DNA of 21,855 bases from CAYVBJ01 sp964415185 (GTDB lineage: Bacteria > Bacteroidota > Rhodothermia > Balneolales > Balneolaceae): contig CAYPZI010000043.1 of NCBI GenBank assembly GCA_964415185.1, forward strand, positions 1-21,855, read 5' to 3'. A program made the translations under genes and the position numbers. Under the pieces are notes generated by a model, which was not told where the DNA came from, did no database searches, and saw only the letters and a program-made list of their open reading frames with translations. This document shows, piece after piece, positions 5,467-12,231 of this stretch (within the stretch, counting starts at the first letter, position 1; every line of letters begins with the position of its first letter).

Positions 5467-6402
5467 CTATTTCCCGGTTATTTTTTTATACATCAATTCG
5501 ACTACGAAGATATGAGGCAAGGTGAGTACACTGATCAGGATAAAAAGTATGGCTACCAGTTTCTCTCTATAGCCGAAAGAATCTGTAAGAAAATAGATAA
5601 TTATAAGCATACCATAAGAAATCAGAGAGAAAAGCAGGGTTTTTTTGTAAAACCATGCCACAGAATTGCCATTGATTCTTGGTTCGAGATAGTTAAGCAT
5701 TGTGTACGAATGATTAAACGAATGCCAGGCGCCGAAATATATTGCAAAAGCAAGGATTGTATCTGACATAGAAAACAATAACGGCACCAGCAAAGCATCA
5801 GCAGTTCCTGCAAAGGATATTTTGTTTTTAGTTTTCAGGAGTGTGACCGAGAAATAAGCTGCGGGATACGTTACCGCCGCTGCTATTGTCACAGTTGAAA
5901 CCGTCAGCCAGGCCGGCAGCCAGTCAAGACTATTCAGGCCCGTAATTATTGCCACAATTTCACCAATATACCGGGAATTATTTCCATAAAGTATTAAAGC
6001 TACTATTGTAAAACCGCGAGTATAAAGCAAAACGTTTTTATCAAGCGGGCTGAATTTGAATCTTTCGGCATCAGCCTGTCCAAAGTGATAAAGCGTGATC
6101 AGAAGAAAAATTATAAAGGCAGGCAAGGGTGAAATGACCCACAACAAGCCATATGCCACGGCGAGTAGAGTATAAAGGCCATAAAAAAGAATCCTCTTTC
6201 TTGAAAAGCTCATATCTGTAAGCGAATGATATGTAACAATATGATCTAACGATCCATGTGGCATGCCGATGATCAAAATGACAATAACCAGGACAGGGTA
6301 ACGAATCTGCTGTATGAAACCGGGAAAAAACAGATTACATAGAATAACAATCAGGGCAAGCCCCGCCTGGTAAAGAGCAAATTTTTTGTAAACCGGTTTC
6401 AA
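5467..6402 (-). CDS. blh: Brp/Blh beta-carotene 15,15'-dioxygenase
   Basis: A 311-residue multi-pass membrane enzyme that splits beta-carotene into two all-trans retinals, the chromophore of the neighbouring rhodopsin. The conserved His set of the family is present in order: MPHGSLDH (H49, H54), LYHFGQADAER (H106), FGAWHSFNHSY (H227, H231) and LPHIFVVELM (H297); these bind the catalytic iron. The only start in the open frame before an upstream TAA is TTG at 6402; there is no better ATG. It converges with the rhodopsin gene, 52 nt apart, rather than sharing an operon. Lycopene cyclase and other carotenoid genes are not in the window, so beta-carotene must come from elsewhere. Confidence 0.95.
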   Translation of the reverse strand: MKPVYKKFALYQAGLALIVILCNLFFPGFIQQIRYPVLVIVILIIGMPHGSLDHIVTYHSLTDMSFSRKRILFYGLYTLLAVAYGLLWVISPLPAFIIFLLITLYHFGQADAERFKFSPLDKNVLLYTRGFTIVALILYGNNSRYIGEIVAIITGLNSLDWLPAWLTVSTVTIAAAVTYPAAYFSVTLLKTKNKISFAGTADALLVPLLFSMSDTILAFAIYFGAWHSFNHSYTMLNYLEPRINGNSVAWFYKKTLLFSLISYGMLIIIYFLTDSFGYREKLVAILFILISVLTLPHIFVVELMYKKITGK

Positions 6403-6510
6403 TAAAGATATGATTAGTTGTCAACCAAGATAAACAGAACAGATTGGCAATGATATCAATTCCTGACTCCTTAATTATAAATCGTGTCAAATATGACGGA
6501 TATCAATATG

Positions 6511-6556
6511 GCACAACGTGTTGTTTGCAGCTGTCTCCTTATTGAGTATGTTGTGC
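6511..6556. other. Short attC-like inverted repeat
   Basis: GCACAAC (6511-6517) and GTTGTGC (6550-6556) are exact inverted 7-mers 32 nt apart, resembling the outer boxes of integron attC sites (ends of the GCxxAAC...GTTxxGC type). It lies only 4 nt beyond the end of the extended frame of the AT-rich gene pair, where an attC site of a cassette would sit. It is short and lacks a clear inner L box pair, so this is only a candidate. The rest of 6403-6510 is AT-rich and shows nothing else. Confidence 0.3.
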
Positions 6557-6673
6557 TCGTCTAATCCTTTTTCCTAAAACCTAATCCAGCAAGAAAACCA
6601 CTTACTAATCCACCCAAACCAGTTAATGTTGGCACAAGAATTTCAGGAGTATCTTTTAAAGAGATAAGAACAA

Positions 6674-7006
6674 TTAAAAAACTATTACAGCAACAGTAAA
6701 ATATGCAAAGTAATATTTTTTATCTGACTGTTTGTCTTTGTATTCATTAGATTGGCTTGTTTTATGTAAGTCATACTGTCTCTCATCGTGGTTTACCGCT
6801 AAATCAACTATTTTCCCTATATGTTCTTCAGACAGCTTGTCATGTAATGGATTTGGCATCGCCCCCATTTTCGCCAATGCCATAAACTCTGAAACTATTT
6901 TTGGCTCTTTTTTAGACAATTTCTCAATTGTCTGACCTACTTCTTGAATATCCTCAGAGTTTAAGTCTTCATCTTTAGATGATTTTTTATCTTCAGAATC
7001 TGACAT
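6674..7006 (-). CDS. Hypothetical protein with C-terminal membrane segment, probably frameshifted
   Basis: An acidic, hydrophilic N-terminal part (SDSEDKKSSKDEDLNSEDIQ) leads to a QYDLHKTSQSNEYKDK linker and a hydrophobic YYFAYFTVAVIVF end at TAA 6674-6676. I use ATG 7006 because it overlaps the upstream stop (TAATG), implying translational coupling; the ATG at 7012 is less likely. The stop follows a run of six T. Shifting by -1 there opens a further frame to TAG 6561-6563 reading LIVLISLKDTPEILVPTLTG and then GLVSGFLAGLGFRKKD. This completes the first helix and adds a second membrane helix with a basic end. So the intact gene is probably 6561-7006, broken by a 1-nt indel, a sequencing error or slippage. 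Function unknown; AT-rich compared with its neighbours. Confidence 0.55.
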   Translation of the reverse strand: MSDSEDKKSSKDEDLNSEDIQEVGQTIEKLSKKEPKIVSEFMALAKMGAMPNPLHDKLSEEHIGKIVDLAVNHDERQYDLHKTSQSNEYKDKQSDKKYYFAYFTVAVIVF

Positions 7007-7365
7007 TACCAATCCTCAGTTTCAAATTTTCTACCAGTTGCTAAGAACCAATTATATTTTTCTTTTTTAGAAAGTAAGTTATCTAAAATACTGGACACTC
7101 TTTTAGACACAACACCAGAGATAAGATACTTCAAAAGCATTTCTGCTTGTGATTCGGTGATTGTATCATCTTTAATTGCTTCAGAAACTGATTCTAAAAT
7201 CTTAGCAATAATTTCCAGCTCCTCAGAATAAGAAAGCTTATCTTGCATTATGGGTTTATTTGAAAGTAGCCCAATCAAATCCGTTACCAATGCATCATTG
7301 GGCTCATCTTCCGTATCTTTTAGATGAATCCAATTGAAGTTGGTATTTTCTAAAAAATTTTCCAT
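7006..7365 (-). CDS. Hypothetical helical protein, first gene of an AT-rich pair
   Basis: A 119-residue soluble, mainly helical protein starting MENFLENTNFNWIHLK, with a long amphipathic middle (EELEIIAKILESVSEAIKDD followed by ESQAEMLLKYLISG). No signal peptide, membrane segment or recognised motif is visible. It overlaps the next gene by 1 nt (TAATG), so both products are probably made together; the partner has membrane segments at its C-terminus, suggesting a soluble-plus-membrane two-part unit. AT content is clearly higher than in the surrounding metabolic genes, and attC-like sequences lie at both ends of the pair, hinting at acquisition as a cassette. Function unknown. Confidence 0.6.
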   Translation of the reverse strand: MENFLENTNFNWIHLKDTEDEPNDALVTDLIGLLSNKPIMQDKLSYSEELEIIAKILESVSEAIKDDTITESQAEMLLKYLISGVVSKRVSSILDNLLSKKEKYNWFLATGRKFETEDW

Positions 7366-7432
7366 TACACCGATTTTTTAGTACTTATATGTACCTCTTA
7401 TAACATGTAGAAAGATAAATTAGTTTACTAGA

Positions 7433-7537
7433 GCATAACAAGCAAATCAACCGGACGCGTTTACGTTTAGTTGCTTACATTTAACTAATTAGCTGCGCAG
7501 CTTATTTGCCAAACCGTTCTGGCATTGACGTTGTTGC
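7433..7537. other. attC-like (integron recombination) sequence, imperfect
   Basis: Starts GCATAACAAGCAAATCAACC then GGACGCG, a wording typical of the R/L boxes of attC sites in chromosomal integrons. GCAAAT (7442-7447) pairs with ATTTGC (7504-7509), a 12-bp palindrome AGCTGCGCAGCT (7491-7502) sits inside, and the far end is GACGTTGTTGC (7527-7537). Read on the minus strand, it ends in GTTATGC 67 nt before the start of the gene pair, as expected for the attC of a preceding cassette. The left arm matches well and the right arm poorly, so it is decayed or wrongly identified. The rest of 7366-7613 shows nothing else. Confidence 0.4.
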
Positions 7538-7613
7538 TCCGGGTTACCGGCTTCGCACTTTATTTTTAAATTCATCATGCTTCAAAAAGATTGCCGGGTA
7601 AGGAATGGTTTTT

Positions 7614-7946
7614 TCAGGTATCGATTTTCAACATCGTTTCCCAACCGTCGAATGTAATTCCGAATTTTGAGGCTAATGCAAACATTTCACTGCATATCGC
7701 TGTGATTGCTTCGGGACCGGGAGCCAGGTTTTTCTCTGCAATCAGCAGCTGCTCTTCTCCGACTGATGGGCCGCAGTGAACGATGGCAAATCCTTTTTGC
7801 TGAAGATGGTGGGCGGTGTGGTAAATTTTCAATTCCGAATCCGAATAAAACCAAAATGTGACCGGGCGAACCTTTTGCGGGGCGGGGTCCATCCGCCTGA
7901 TCATTCGAAATAATTTATTGTTGGCTTGATTAAATAGTGAATCCAT
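7614..7946 (-). CDS. RraB-like protein (regulator of ribonuclease E activity B family)
   Basis: A 110-residue soluble protein. The pattern TFWFYSDSELKIYHTAHHLQ with KGFAIVHCGPS, then ICSEMFALASKFGITFDGWE resembles the RraB fold: a YFYF-type strand, a helix, a G-(F/Y) strand, and the closing 'GxYDGWET' motif, here ITFDGWETML. In E. coli RraB binds RNase E and lowers mRNA decay; Bacteroidota members are uncharacterised and often paired with nothing obvious, so inhibition of an RNase is only suggestive. ATG 7946 is preceded by GGAGGAG with 6-nt spacing, the best Shine-Dalgarno sequence in this window. It stands alone, between the attC-like site and a repeat-filled spacer. Confidence 0.7.
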   Translation of the reverse strand: MDSLFNQANNKLFRMIRRMDPAPQKVRPVTFWFYSDSELKIYHTAHHLQQKGFAIVHCGPSVGEEQLLIAEKNLAPGPEAITAICSEMFALASKFGITFDGWETMLKIDT

Positions 7947-8049
7947 GATATCTCCTCCGTGTTAATGAACAGTTGTTTTATGTATGATCAAAAAAACGGG
8001 TAATCCTTACAGGGGGATTTAAATATTTTTTCGGCGTCTCCAAAAAATG

Positions 8050-8270
8050 AGGGCGCGGAGGTTTTTTAACCGCAGGGGGCGCAGTGTCGCGCAAGGGTAT
8101 TTGTCAGCGGAACTCAGCGGCAAAATCTGCGTAACTCTGCGAGAACAAAATTTGAGATTTCTGTTTCTCGCAGATTTTCGCTGAGGCATACGCAGTGTCG
8201 CGCAGAGGTTGTAATCCGTGTAATCAGAGCAATCCGGCCAATCCGCGATTCAAAGAGTAAGGGCACTGAG
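8050..8270 (+). repeat. Dispersed intergenic repeat, copy A (most complete)
   Basis: This spacer holds the fullest copy of a repeat family also found near 11655, 13387, 13897, 15494, 18093 and 21334. Module 1 contains CAGCGG and TCTGCG phrases and a hairpin: TCTGCGAGAA (8136-8145) pairs exactly with TTCTCGCAGA (8165-8174) across a 19-nt loop. Module 2 is a run of near-9-nt units AATCCGTGT / AATCAGAGC / AATCCGGCC / AATCCGCGA ending in TTC. No ORF. The rest of 7947-8295 carries only the RraB leader and AT-rich sequence. Confidence 0.85.
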
Positions 8271-8295
8271 TTATAATGCAGCTAAAAAATAAAAT

Positions 8296-10743
8296 TCACT
8301 TCTTCCAAAGGTAGGTAGAGAGGGCTGCAAAGAGGTAGAAAACCATCGCCAGTGCAATGACAGCAGTGAGGCCGAATGACATCGACAGCAAAATGGCAAG
8401 CGGTGAGGCAGCAACCGATGCAAACCCGTTGATTCCCCATGCCCATGGGATAAGTTCGCCGGATTGGATGTCAAGCTGCTCAATGCCCGCAGGGAACATC
8501 CATCCCATAAAAAAGGAAAGTGGCATTAAAAGCAGAATGGTTATGAGATAGCGGGCGGCTGCCGGAAGGTGTATCAGCGAATTCGTTATGAACTCCGTAA
8601 TAAAAAAAAGTACGGTTGTTATAAAAAGAATGGCCAAAACGGCAAACCGTATTTTGGTTTTTAAATTTGAGAAGTACCGTTTTTGCATGATGCTACCCAG
8701 GCCCGAAAACACCAGGATGGATGAGAGTACTGCCGATGCGCTGTAGACGGGCTCTCCCAGAAAGAGGGTGAATTGCTGGATAAAAATAATTTCCAGAAAC
8801 ATAAAACCGGTCCCGATACCGAGAAAATGAAGAAGTGCCGGCAATTTGTTTTTTGATTCTGCATAACGCCGAAAACGGGCCAGTAAGGGCATGATGATAA
8901 GAATAAACGCTGCCAGCGTCAGTTGCGCACATGTGATAAGCAGAACGATATACCCGAGTTCAAGCTGCCGGAACCAGTTTTCGCCGTAATCACGATAAAA
9001 TTTATCAATGGATGACCATTTGAAAAAATCATAAAAATAGGGTTTGTTGTCGGTTGGGGTTTCTATATTATAGATCCAGCCGGATTGAAATGTGTCCCGT
9101 TTGCCTTCAAGATTGCTTAAAACAGCCTCGTGTAGCCATGAATAGTTTTTGTCTTCAGGGCCTTCAATGATGTTCAGCCAAACCTGCTCTTCGCTTTCAA
9201 TTCCGGGATAGAATTCGGTATCCATATCCAGGCTCTCTGTTTCACGAATAAAGCTGCTGATCAACAGGCTGTCGGCTTTTGAGTTTGATAATATCGAGTT
9301 CACCGCAAGGTAATTCCGGGAAATAAGCAGATGCTGAAATGGATCTTCGGCTCCGGATGCACGAAGCGCATCGGCAAACAGATGCAGGATCTTCAGGTTA
9401 TCCCTGGGTGGTGATTGTAAACCACGGGTGATGGATATCAATCCATCGGGAGATAGCAGGGAAATCATTTCCTTGATGCCTTCACGGGTCATGAGATAAT
9501 TTTCATTTAATCCGAGAAGACCGCTCGTTCCGGTGGATAGTGTCTCTTCCGAAACAAGCTGAATGATTTCGAATTTGCGGCCGGATTGTTTAAAAAAGAC
9601 TCTCGGATGCTGGTGGATCACTTCCACATTGTTATCAGTAAATACCTCTCCTGCCTTGCCCTTGATTTCATCCCGGATCATGCCGGTAATCATCTCATTT
9701 TCTTGCAAAACCGTAATATGCCCGGCACCGAACCGCTTAGCCAGCCAGATATTGGCTCCTCCCGTCTCACCGACCAGCAAAACGGATGGCAGCTCAGTAA
9801 TACGATAAGGAAGTGACTGAGGTGTGAAATCCATGATCCCGGCTTCTTCTTCACGCTCAATTTTAAATACGGGTGTTGACGTAAAACCGTCGACCAGCAG
9901 TGCAAGCTGGTCGGGCGGCGCATCCGTCGCCTGTAAACCGGCAAAAAGGGTGTGATGAAAGGTTTTTGATTCGAAGAGATGAAGCATCCCTTTCGGCCCT
10001 GACCGCCGGGCTATCTCTTCTGCATCGCCCTGCTGTTCAAGCTGCCTGAAATTGGCAAGATCTTTATAGGGATCGACAGTAAGTTCTTTTTCTGTCATGA
10101 GACTGCCCGTGGTTATGATCAGTCCGAGAAACAGGAGCAATAAACTTCGTATCCTGTATTGAAGTGTTATTGTCAGATCGGAAAGCATCAGCATCACCAG
10201 GGCCAAAAAAATGACGGGGGTGATGGCAACCGAAAGCGTTTCGGCCGGGACAACTGCTATAATAGCCAGTGCGATAGTTCCGCCTGTTCCGCTTCCCAGC
10301 AGGTCTGCCCCGTATAAACCTGATACCTGCTTTTTATAAAAAGTCAGCAGCATTCCAATAACCGTGCCGCCAAAAAAGAATGGCAAAAACTGGAGAAAAT
10401 GATAGGCATAAAGCAGAGAAACCTGTTCAAAACTGTAGAGAAGGTACTGGGTATCAAGAGGAATTTGATTGGAGAGCCAAAAAGTAAATGGGACGGATAT
10501 CAAAAAGAGAAAACAGAAGATCTGAACCCAGGTTGAGAAATTACGTTTCAGCCGGTCGAAAAACAGGGCGAGAAAAGTACCGCTTGCACCGAATCCGAGC
10601 AGGGCGGTGCTGATGACCAGGTAGGAAAAATGGTAATAATGAGTAATGGATAAGGTCCGGATTAAAAGGAGCTGCTGGGCAATAATGGCAAAAGAGATCA
10701 AAAAAATGGAAACAAGATGCCGGCGGTTGTAAGAAATTGCCAT
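8296..10743 (-). CDS. Polytopic membrane protein with spermidine synthase-like domain
   Basis: An 815-residue protein with three parts: an N-terminal block of about seven membrane helices (residues 1-215), a central soluble domain resembling SpeE-type aminopropyltransferases with a SAM-fold glycine motif (VLLVGETGGANIWLAKRFGA, about 320-345, followed by an acidic strand end), and a C-terminal block of about eight helices ending LYLFAALSTYLWKK. The glycine motif is the usual GxGxGG altered to GETGGA. Similar large 'spermidine synthase-like' membrane proteins occur in many bacteria without a proven reaction, so polyamine synthesis should not be assumed. It follows the pcm-like gene by 25 nt on the same strand, so the two SAM-fold enzymes probably form an operon. 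Likely located in the inner membrane. Confidence 0.8.
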   Translation of the reverse strand: MAISYNRRHLVSIFLISFAIIAQQLLLIRTLSITHYYHFSYLVISTALLGFGASGTFLALFFDRLKRNFSTWVQIFCFLFLISVPFTFWLSNQIPLDTQYLLYSFEQVSLLYAYHFLQFLPFFFGGTVIGMLLTFYKKQVSGLYGADLLGSGTGGTIALAIIAVVPAETLSVAITPVIFLALVMLMLSDLTITLQYRIRSLLLLFLGLIITTGSLMTEKELTVDPYKDLANFRQLEQQGDAEEIARRSGPKGMLHLFESKTFHHTLFAGLQATDAPPDQLALLVDGFTSTPVFKIEREEEAGIMDFTPQSLPYRITELPSVLLVGETGGANIWLAKRFGAGHITVLQENEMITGMIRDEIKGKAGEVFTDNNVEVIHQHPRVFFKQSGRKFEIIQLVSEETLSTGTSGLLGLNENYLMTREGIKEMISLLSPDGLISITRGLQSPPRDNLKILHLFADALRASGAEDPFQHLLISRNYLAVNSILSNSKADSLLISSFIRETESLDMDTEFYPGIESEEQVWLNIIEGPEDKNYSWLHEAVLSNLEGKRDTFQSGWIYNIETPTDNKPYFYDFFKWSSIDKFYRDYGENWFRQLELGYIVLLITCAQLTLAAFILIIMPLLARFRRYAESKNKLPALLHFLGIGTGFMFLEIIFIQQFTLFLGEPVYSASAVLSSILVFSGLGSIMQKRYFSNLKTKIRFAVLAILFITTVLFFITEFITNSLIHLPAAARYLITILLLMPLSFFMGWMFPAGIEQLDIQSGELIPWAWGINGFASVAASPLAILLSMSFGLTAVIALAMVFYLFAALSTYLWKK

Positions 10744-10768
10744 AAAATTTATCCGGAAGGATTTTTTA

Positions 10769-11572
10769 TCATTCTAACGCTTTCCCGGTCATCGGAACAA
10801 ATCGAACAGGGAGAAGCCGCCGGGTTCTCATTTTGCCGTTTTCCTGTTTTTCGGCTCTTACGAGAACCTGGGGCTGGTAAGGGTTTCCAACCGGAATGGC
10901 CATGATCCCTCCCGGCTTTAGCTGTTCGACCAGGGGCGGCGGGATGTGTCCGGCCGCTGCCGTTACAATAATGGCGTCAAACGGTGCGTGTTCTTCCCAG
11001 CCGAAATAGCCGTCACCGGTTTTGGTCTTGATGGTGCGATAATCAAGCTCTTCAAAACGTTCAAACGCAGTTTTTCCGAGAGGTTCGATAATTTCTATGG
11101 TAAAGACTTTTGGGGTCAGTTCCGATAGTACGGCAGCCTGGTAACCGCTGCCGGTACCGATTTCGAGGACCTTGTCGCCCGGTTCAATATCCAGCATCTC
11201 CGTCATAAATGCGACGATAAACGGCTGCGAGATGGTTTGGCCGTGGCCGATTGGCAGGGGCGTGTTCTCGTAGGCCCGGTTACGGCGTGATTCCGGGACA
11301 AACAGGTGGCGGGGGACATTCCGCATGGCTTGTAATACTTCATTGTCATCAATATTCTCCCTGGATTGAAGGGTGTTTACGAGGCGGCGGCGTTCATCTT
11401 CACGTTCCGTGAACCGGGGACGATGCCATTCGAGGGTATCGGGAGAGAAAGTGTATACAAATTCGGATGAGTAAGAAATTGAAATGGATTTATCCCGCGA
11501 ATCCGGACTCAGGGCAAAAAAAAATCCGCCAAGAAAGAACAGGATTGTGACTCCAATGGCTGAGTATTTCAT
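10769..11572 (-). CDS. pcm: Protein-L-isoaspartate O-methyltransferase, membrane-anchored or exported
   Basis: A 267-residue enzyme that methylates isoaspartyl residues in damaged proteins so that they revert to aspartate. Signatures: MRNVPRHLFVPESRRNRAYE, the PIGHGQTISQPFIVAFMTEM block that binds the isoaspartyl substrate and SAM, LEIGTGSGYQAAVLSEL (SAM motif I), and DAIIVTAAAGHIPPPLVEQL near the end. Compared with the roughly 210-residue cytosolic enzyme it has about 55 extra N-terminal residues that begin with a hydrophobic helix (SAIGVTILFFLGGFFFALS), so it is probably exported or membrane-tethered, repairing envelope proteins. It is first in an operon with the large membrane protein 25 nt downstream. 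Starts at ATG 11572. Confidence 0.93.
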   Translation of the reverse strand: MKYSAIGVTILFFLGGFFFALSPDSRDKSISISYSSEFVYTFSPDTLEWHRPRFTEREDERRRLVNTLQSRENIDDNEVLQAMRNVPRHLFVPESRRNRAYENTPLPIGHGQTISQPFIVAFMTEMLDIEPGDKVLEIGTGSGYQAAVLSELTPKVFTIEIIEPLGKTAFERFEELDYRTIKTKTGDGYFGWEEHAPFDAIIVTAAAGHIPPPLVEQLKPGGIMAIPVGNPYQPQVLVRAEKQENGKMRTRRLLPVRFVPMTGKALE

Positions 11573-11654
11573 AAATTAAATAAAATTGAAATTTGAAAAA
11601 TCAGATCGGTGTTTTCATTGCTAACGTCTTTAAAATAATCAAATTATAAAGGGG

Positions 11655-11807
11655 AAGGCGCAGAGGAGTTTAACCGCTATAGGCGCAGTGTTAAGCAAAG
11701 GGTATTTGTCAGCGGAACTCAGCGGCTAAAACCGAGTAATTCAGCGAGAACAAAAACCGGATAGTTTGTTTCTCGCAGATTTTCGCAGAGGCATTCGCAG
11801 TGTTTCA
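11655..11807 (+). repeat. Dispersed intergenic repeat, copy B (module 1 only)
   Basis: Shares TATTTGTCAGCGGAACTCAG with copy A, then GCGAGAACAAAAACC and TTTGTTTCTCGCAGATTTTC, so the GCGAGAA/TTCTCGC stem is kept although TCT became TCA on the left arm. The AATCC module is absent. It fills the upstream part of the spacer between pcm (leaving leftward) and the peptide/propeller operon. Confidence 0.8.
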
Positions 11808-11833
11808 TTTTATAAAAATGTTACAATTTTTCC

Positions 11834-11870
11834 TTGACTTTCTCTCTCTCTCTCTCTCTCTCTATTTAAG
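11834..11870 (+). promoter_or_regulatory. Candidate promoter with (TC)11 tract
   Basis: Eleven perfect TC units (11841-11862) lie between TTGACT (11834-11839) and TATTTAAG (11863-11870), upstream of the peptide gene at 11947. In Bacteroidota, promoters read roughly TTG, 17-23 nt, TAnnTTTG. The present spacing from TTG to TA is 26 nt, so loss of two to four TC units would bring it into range. This is the layout of a slipped-strand phase-variable promoter. The tract is seen; the promoter identity is inference. The -7-like element matches the consensus only in part. Confidence 0.4.
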
Positions 11871-11946
11871 TTATAGACTAAAATATCAACCTCTAAACTA
11901 AGTAATCAAATATATAATTTTAATGTTAAATTAATTAAATAATATT

Positions 11947-12141
11947 ATGAATTATCTCAAAGCAGTTATATTTTCAATTTTTTCATTTTTGGCAATATTG
12001 ACATATACAATGACTTTTGAATCAGAGCAAGTAATGGCAAATGATGAAATTTGTTCTACATTTTCTGAAATTTCAAAAGATTGCCTTAGTATCAAGACAA
12101 ATTGTTTATGTGAAGTTGTTGTAACTCCGGAAGAAGATTAA
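11947..12141 (+). CDS. Small exported cysteine-containing peptide
   Basis: A 64-residue precursor: an N-terminal hydrophobic segment (LKAVIFSIFSFLAILTYTM, residues 4-22), then a hydrophilic tail of about 40 residues with four Cys (ICSTFSEISKDCLSIKTNCL followed by CEVVV). It resembles in design the short NVEALA-type secreted peptides that Bacteroidota encode next to six-bladed beta-propeller proteins, and such a propeller gene follows here after a hairpin. NVEALA itself is not spelled out, so I do not assign the family. Codon use and AT richness fit the following gene. It is too short for homology by eye; being in a unit with a propeller lipoprotein and a TC-tract promoter supports it as real. 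Confidence 0.6.
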   Translation: MNYLKAVIFSIFSFLAILTYTMTFESEQVMANDEICSTFSEISKDCLSIKTNCLCEVVVTPEED

Positions 12142-12168
12142 TGGAATGATCAAGCAAATCGTATTTAA

Positions 12169-12213
12169 GTCACTCTTACTCTTTATTTAATATTGTTTGA
12201 GAGTAAGAGTGAC
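12169..12213 (+). other. Intercistronic 14-bp perfect hairpin
   Basis: GTCACTCTTACTCT (12169-12182) is exactly complementary to AGAGTAAGAGTGAC (12200-12213) across a 17-nt AT-rich loop. It stands between the peptide stop (12141) and the lipoprotein start (12232), 18 nt before the ATG. No T-run follows. It may stabilise or process the mRNA so that the peptide is made in excess of the lipoprotein, or attenuate it. Confidence 0.7.
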
Positions 12214-12231
12214 AATACAAATTTAAAAGTT

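Noticed and set aside
8050..8270. CRISPR array reading of the recurring CGCAG/AATCC repeats
   Set aside because: The copies are kilobases apart, not regularly spaced, and there are no spacers or cas genes.
12193..12231. Upstream TTG start for the propeller lipoprotein
   Set aside because: It lies within the hairpin loop and would place 13 charged residues before the signal peptide; ATG 12232 gives a normal lipoprotein signal.
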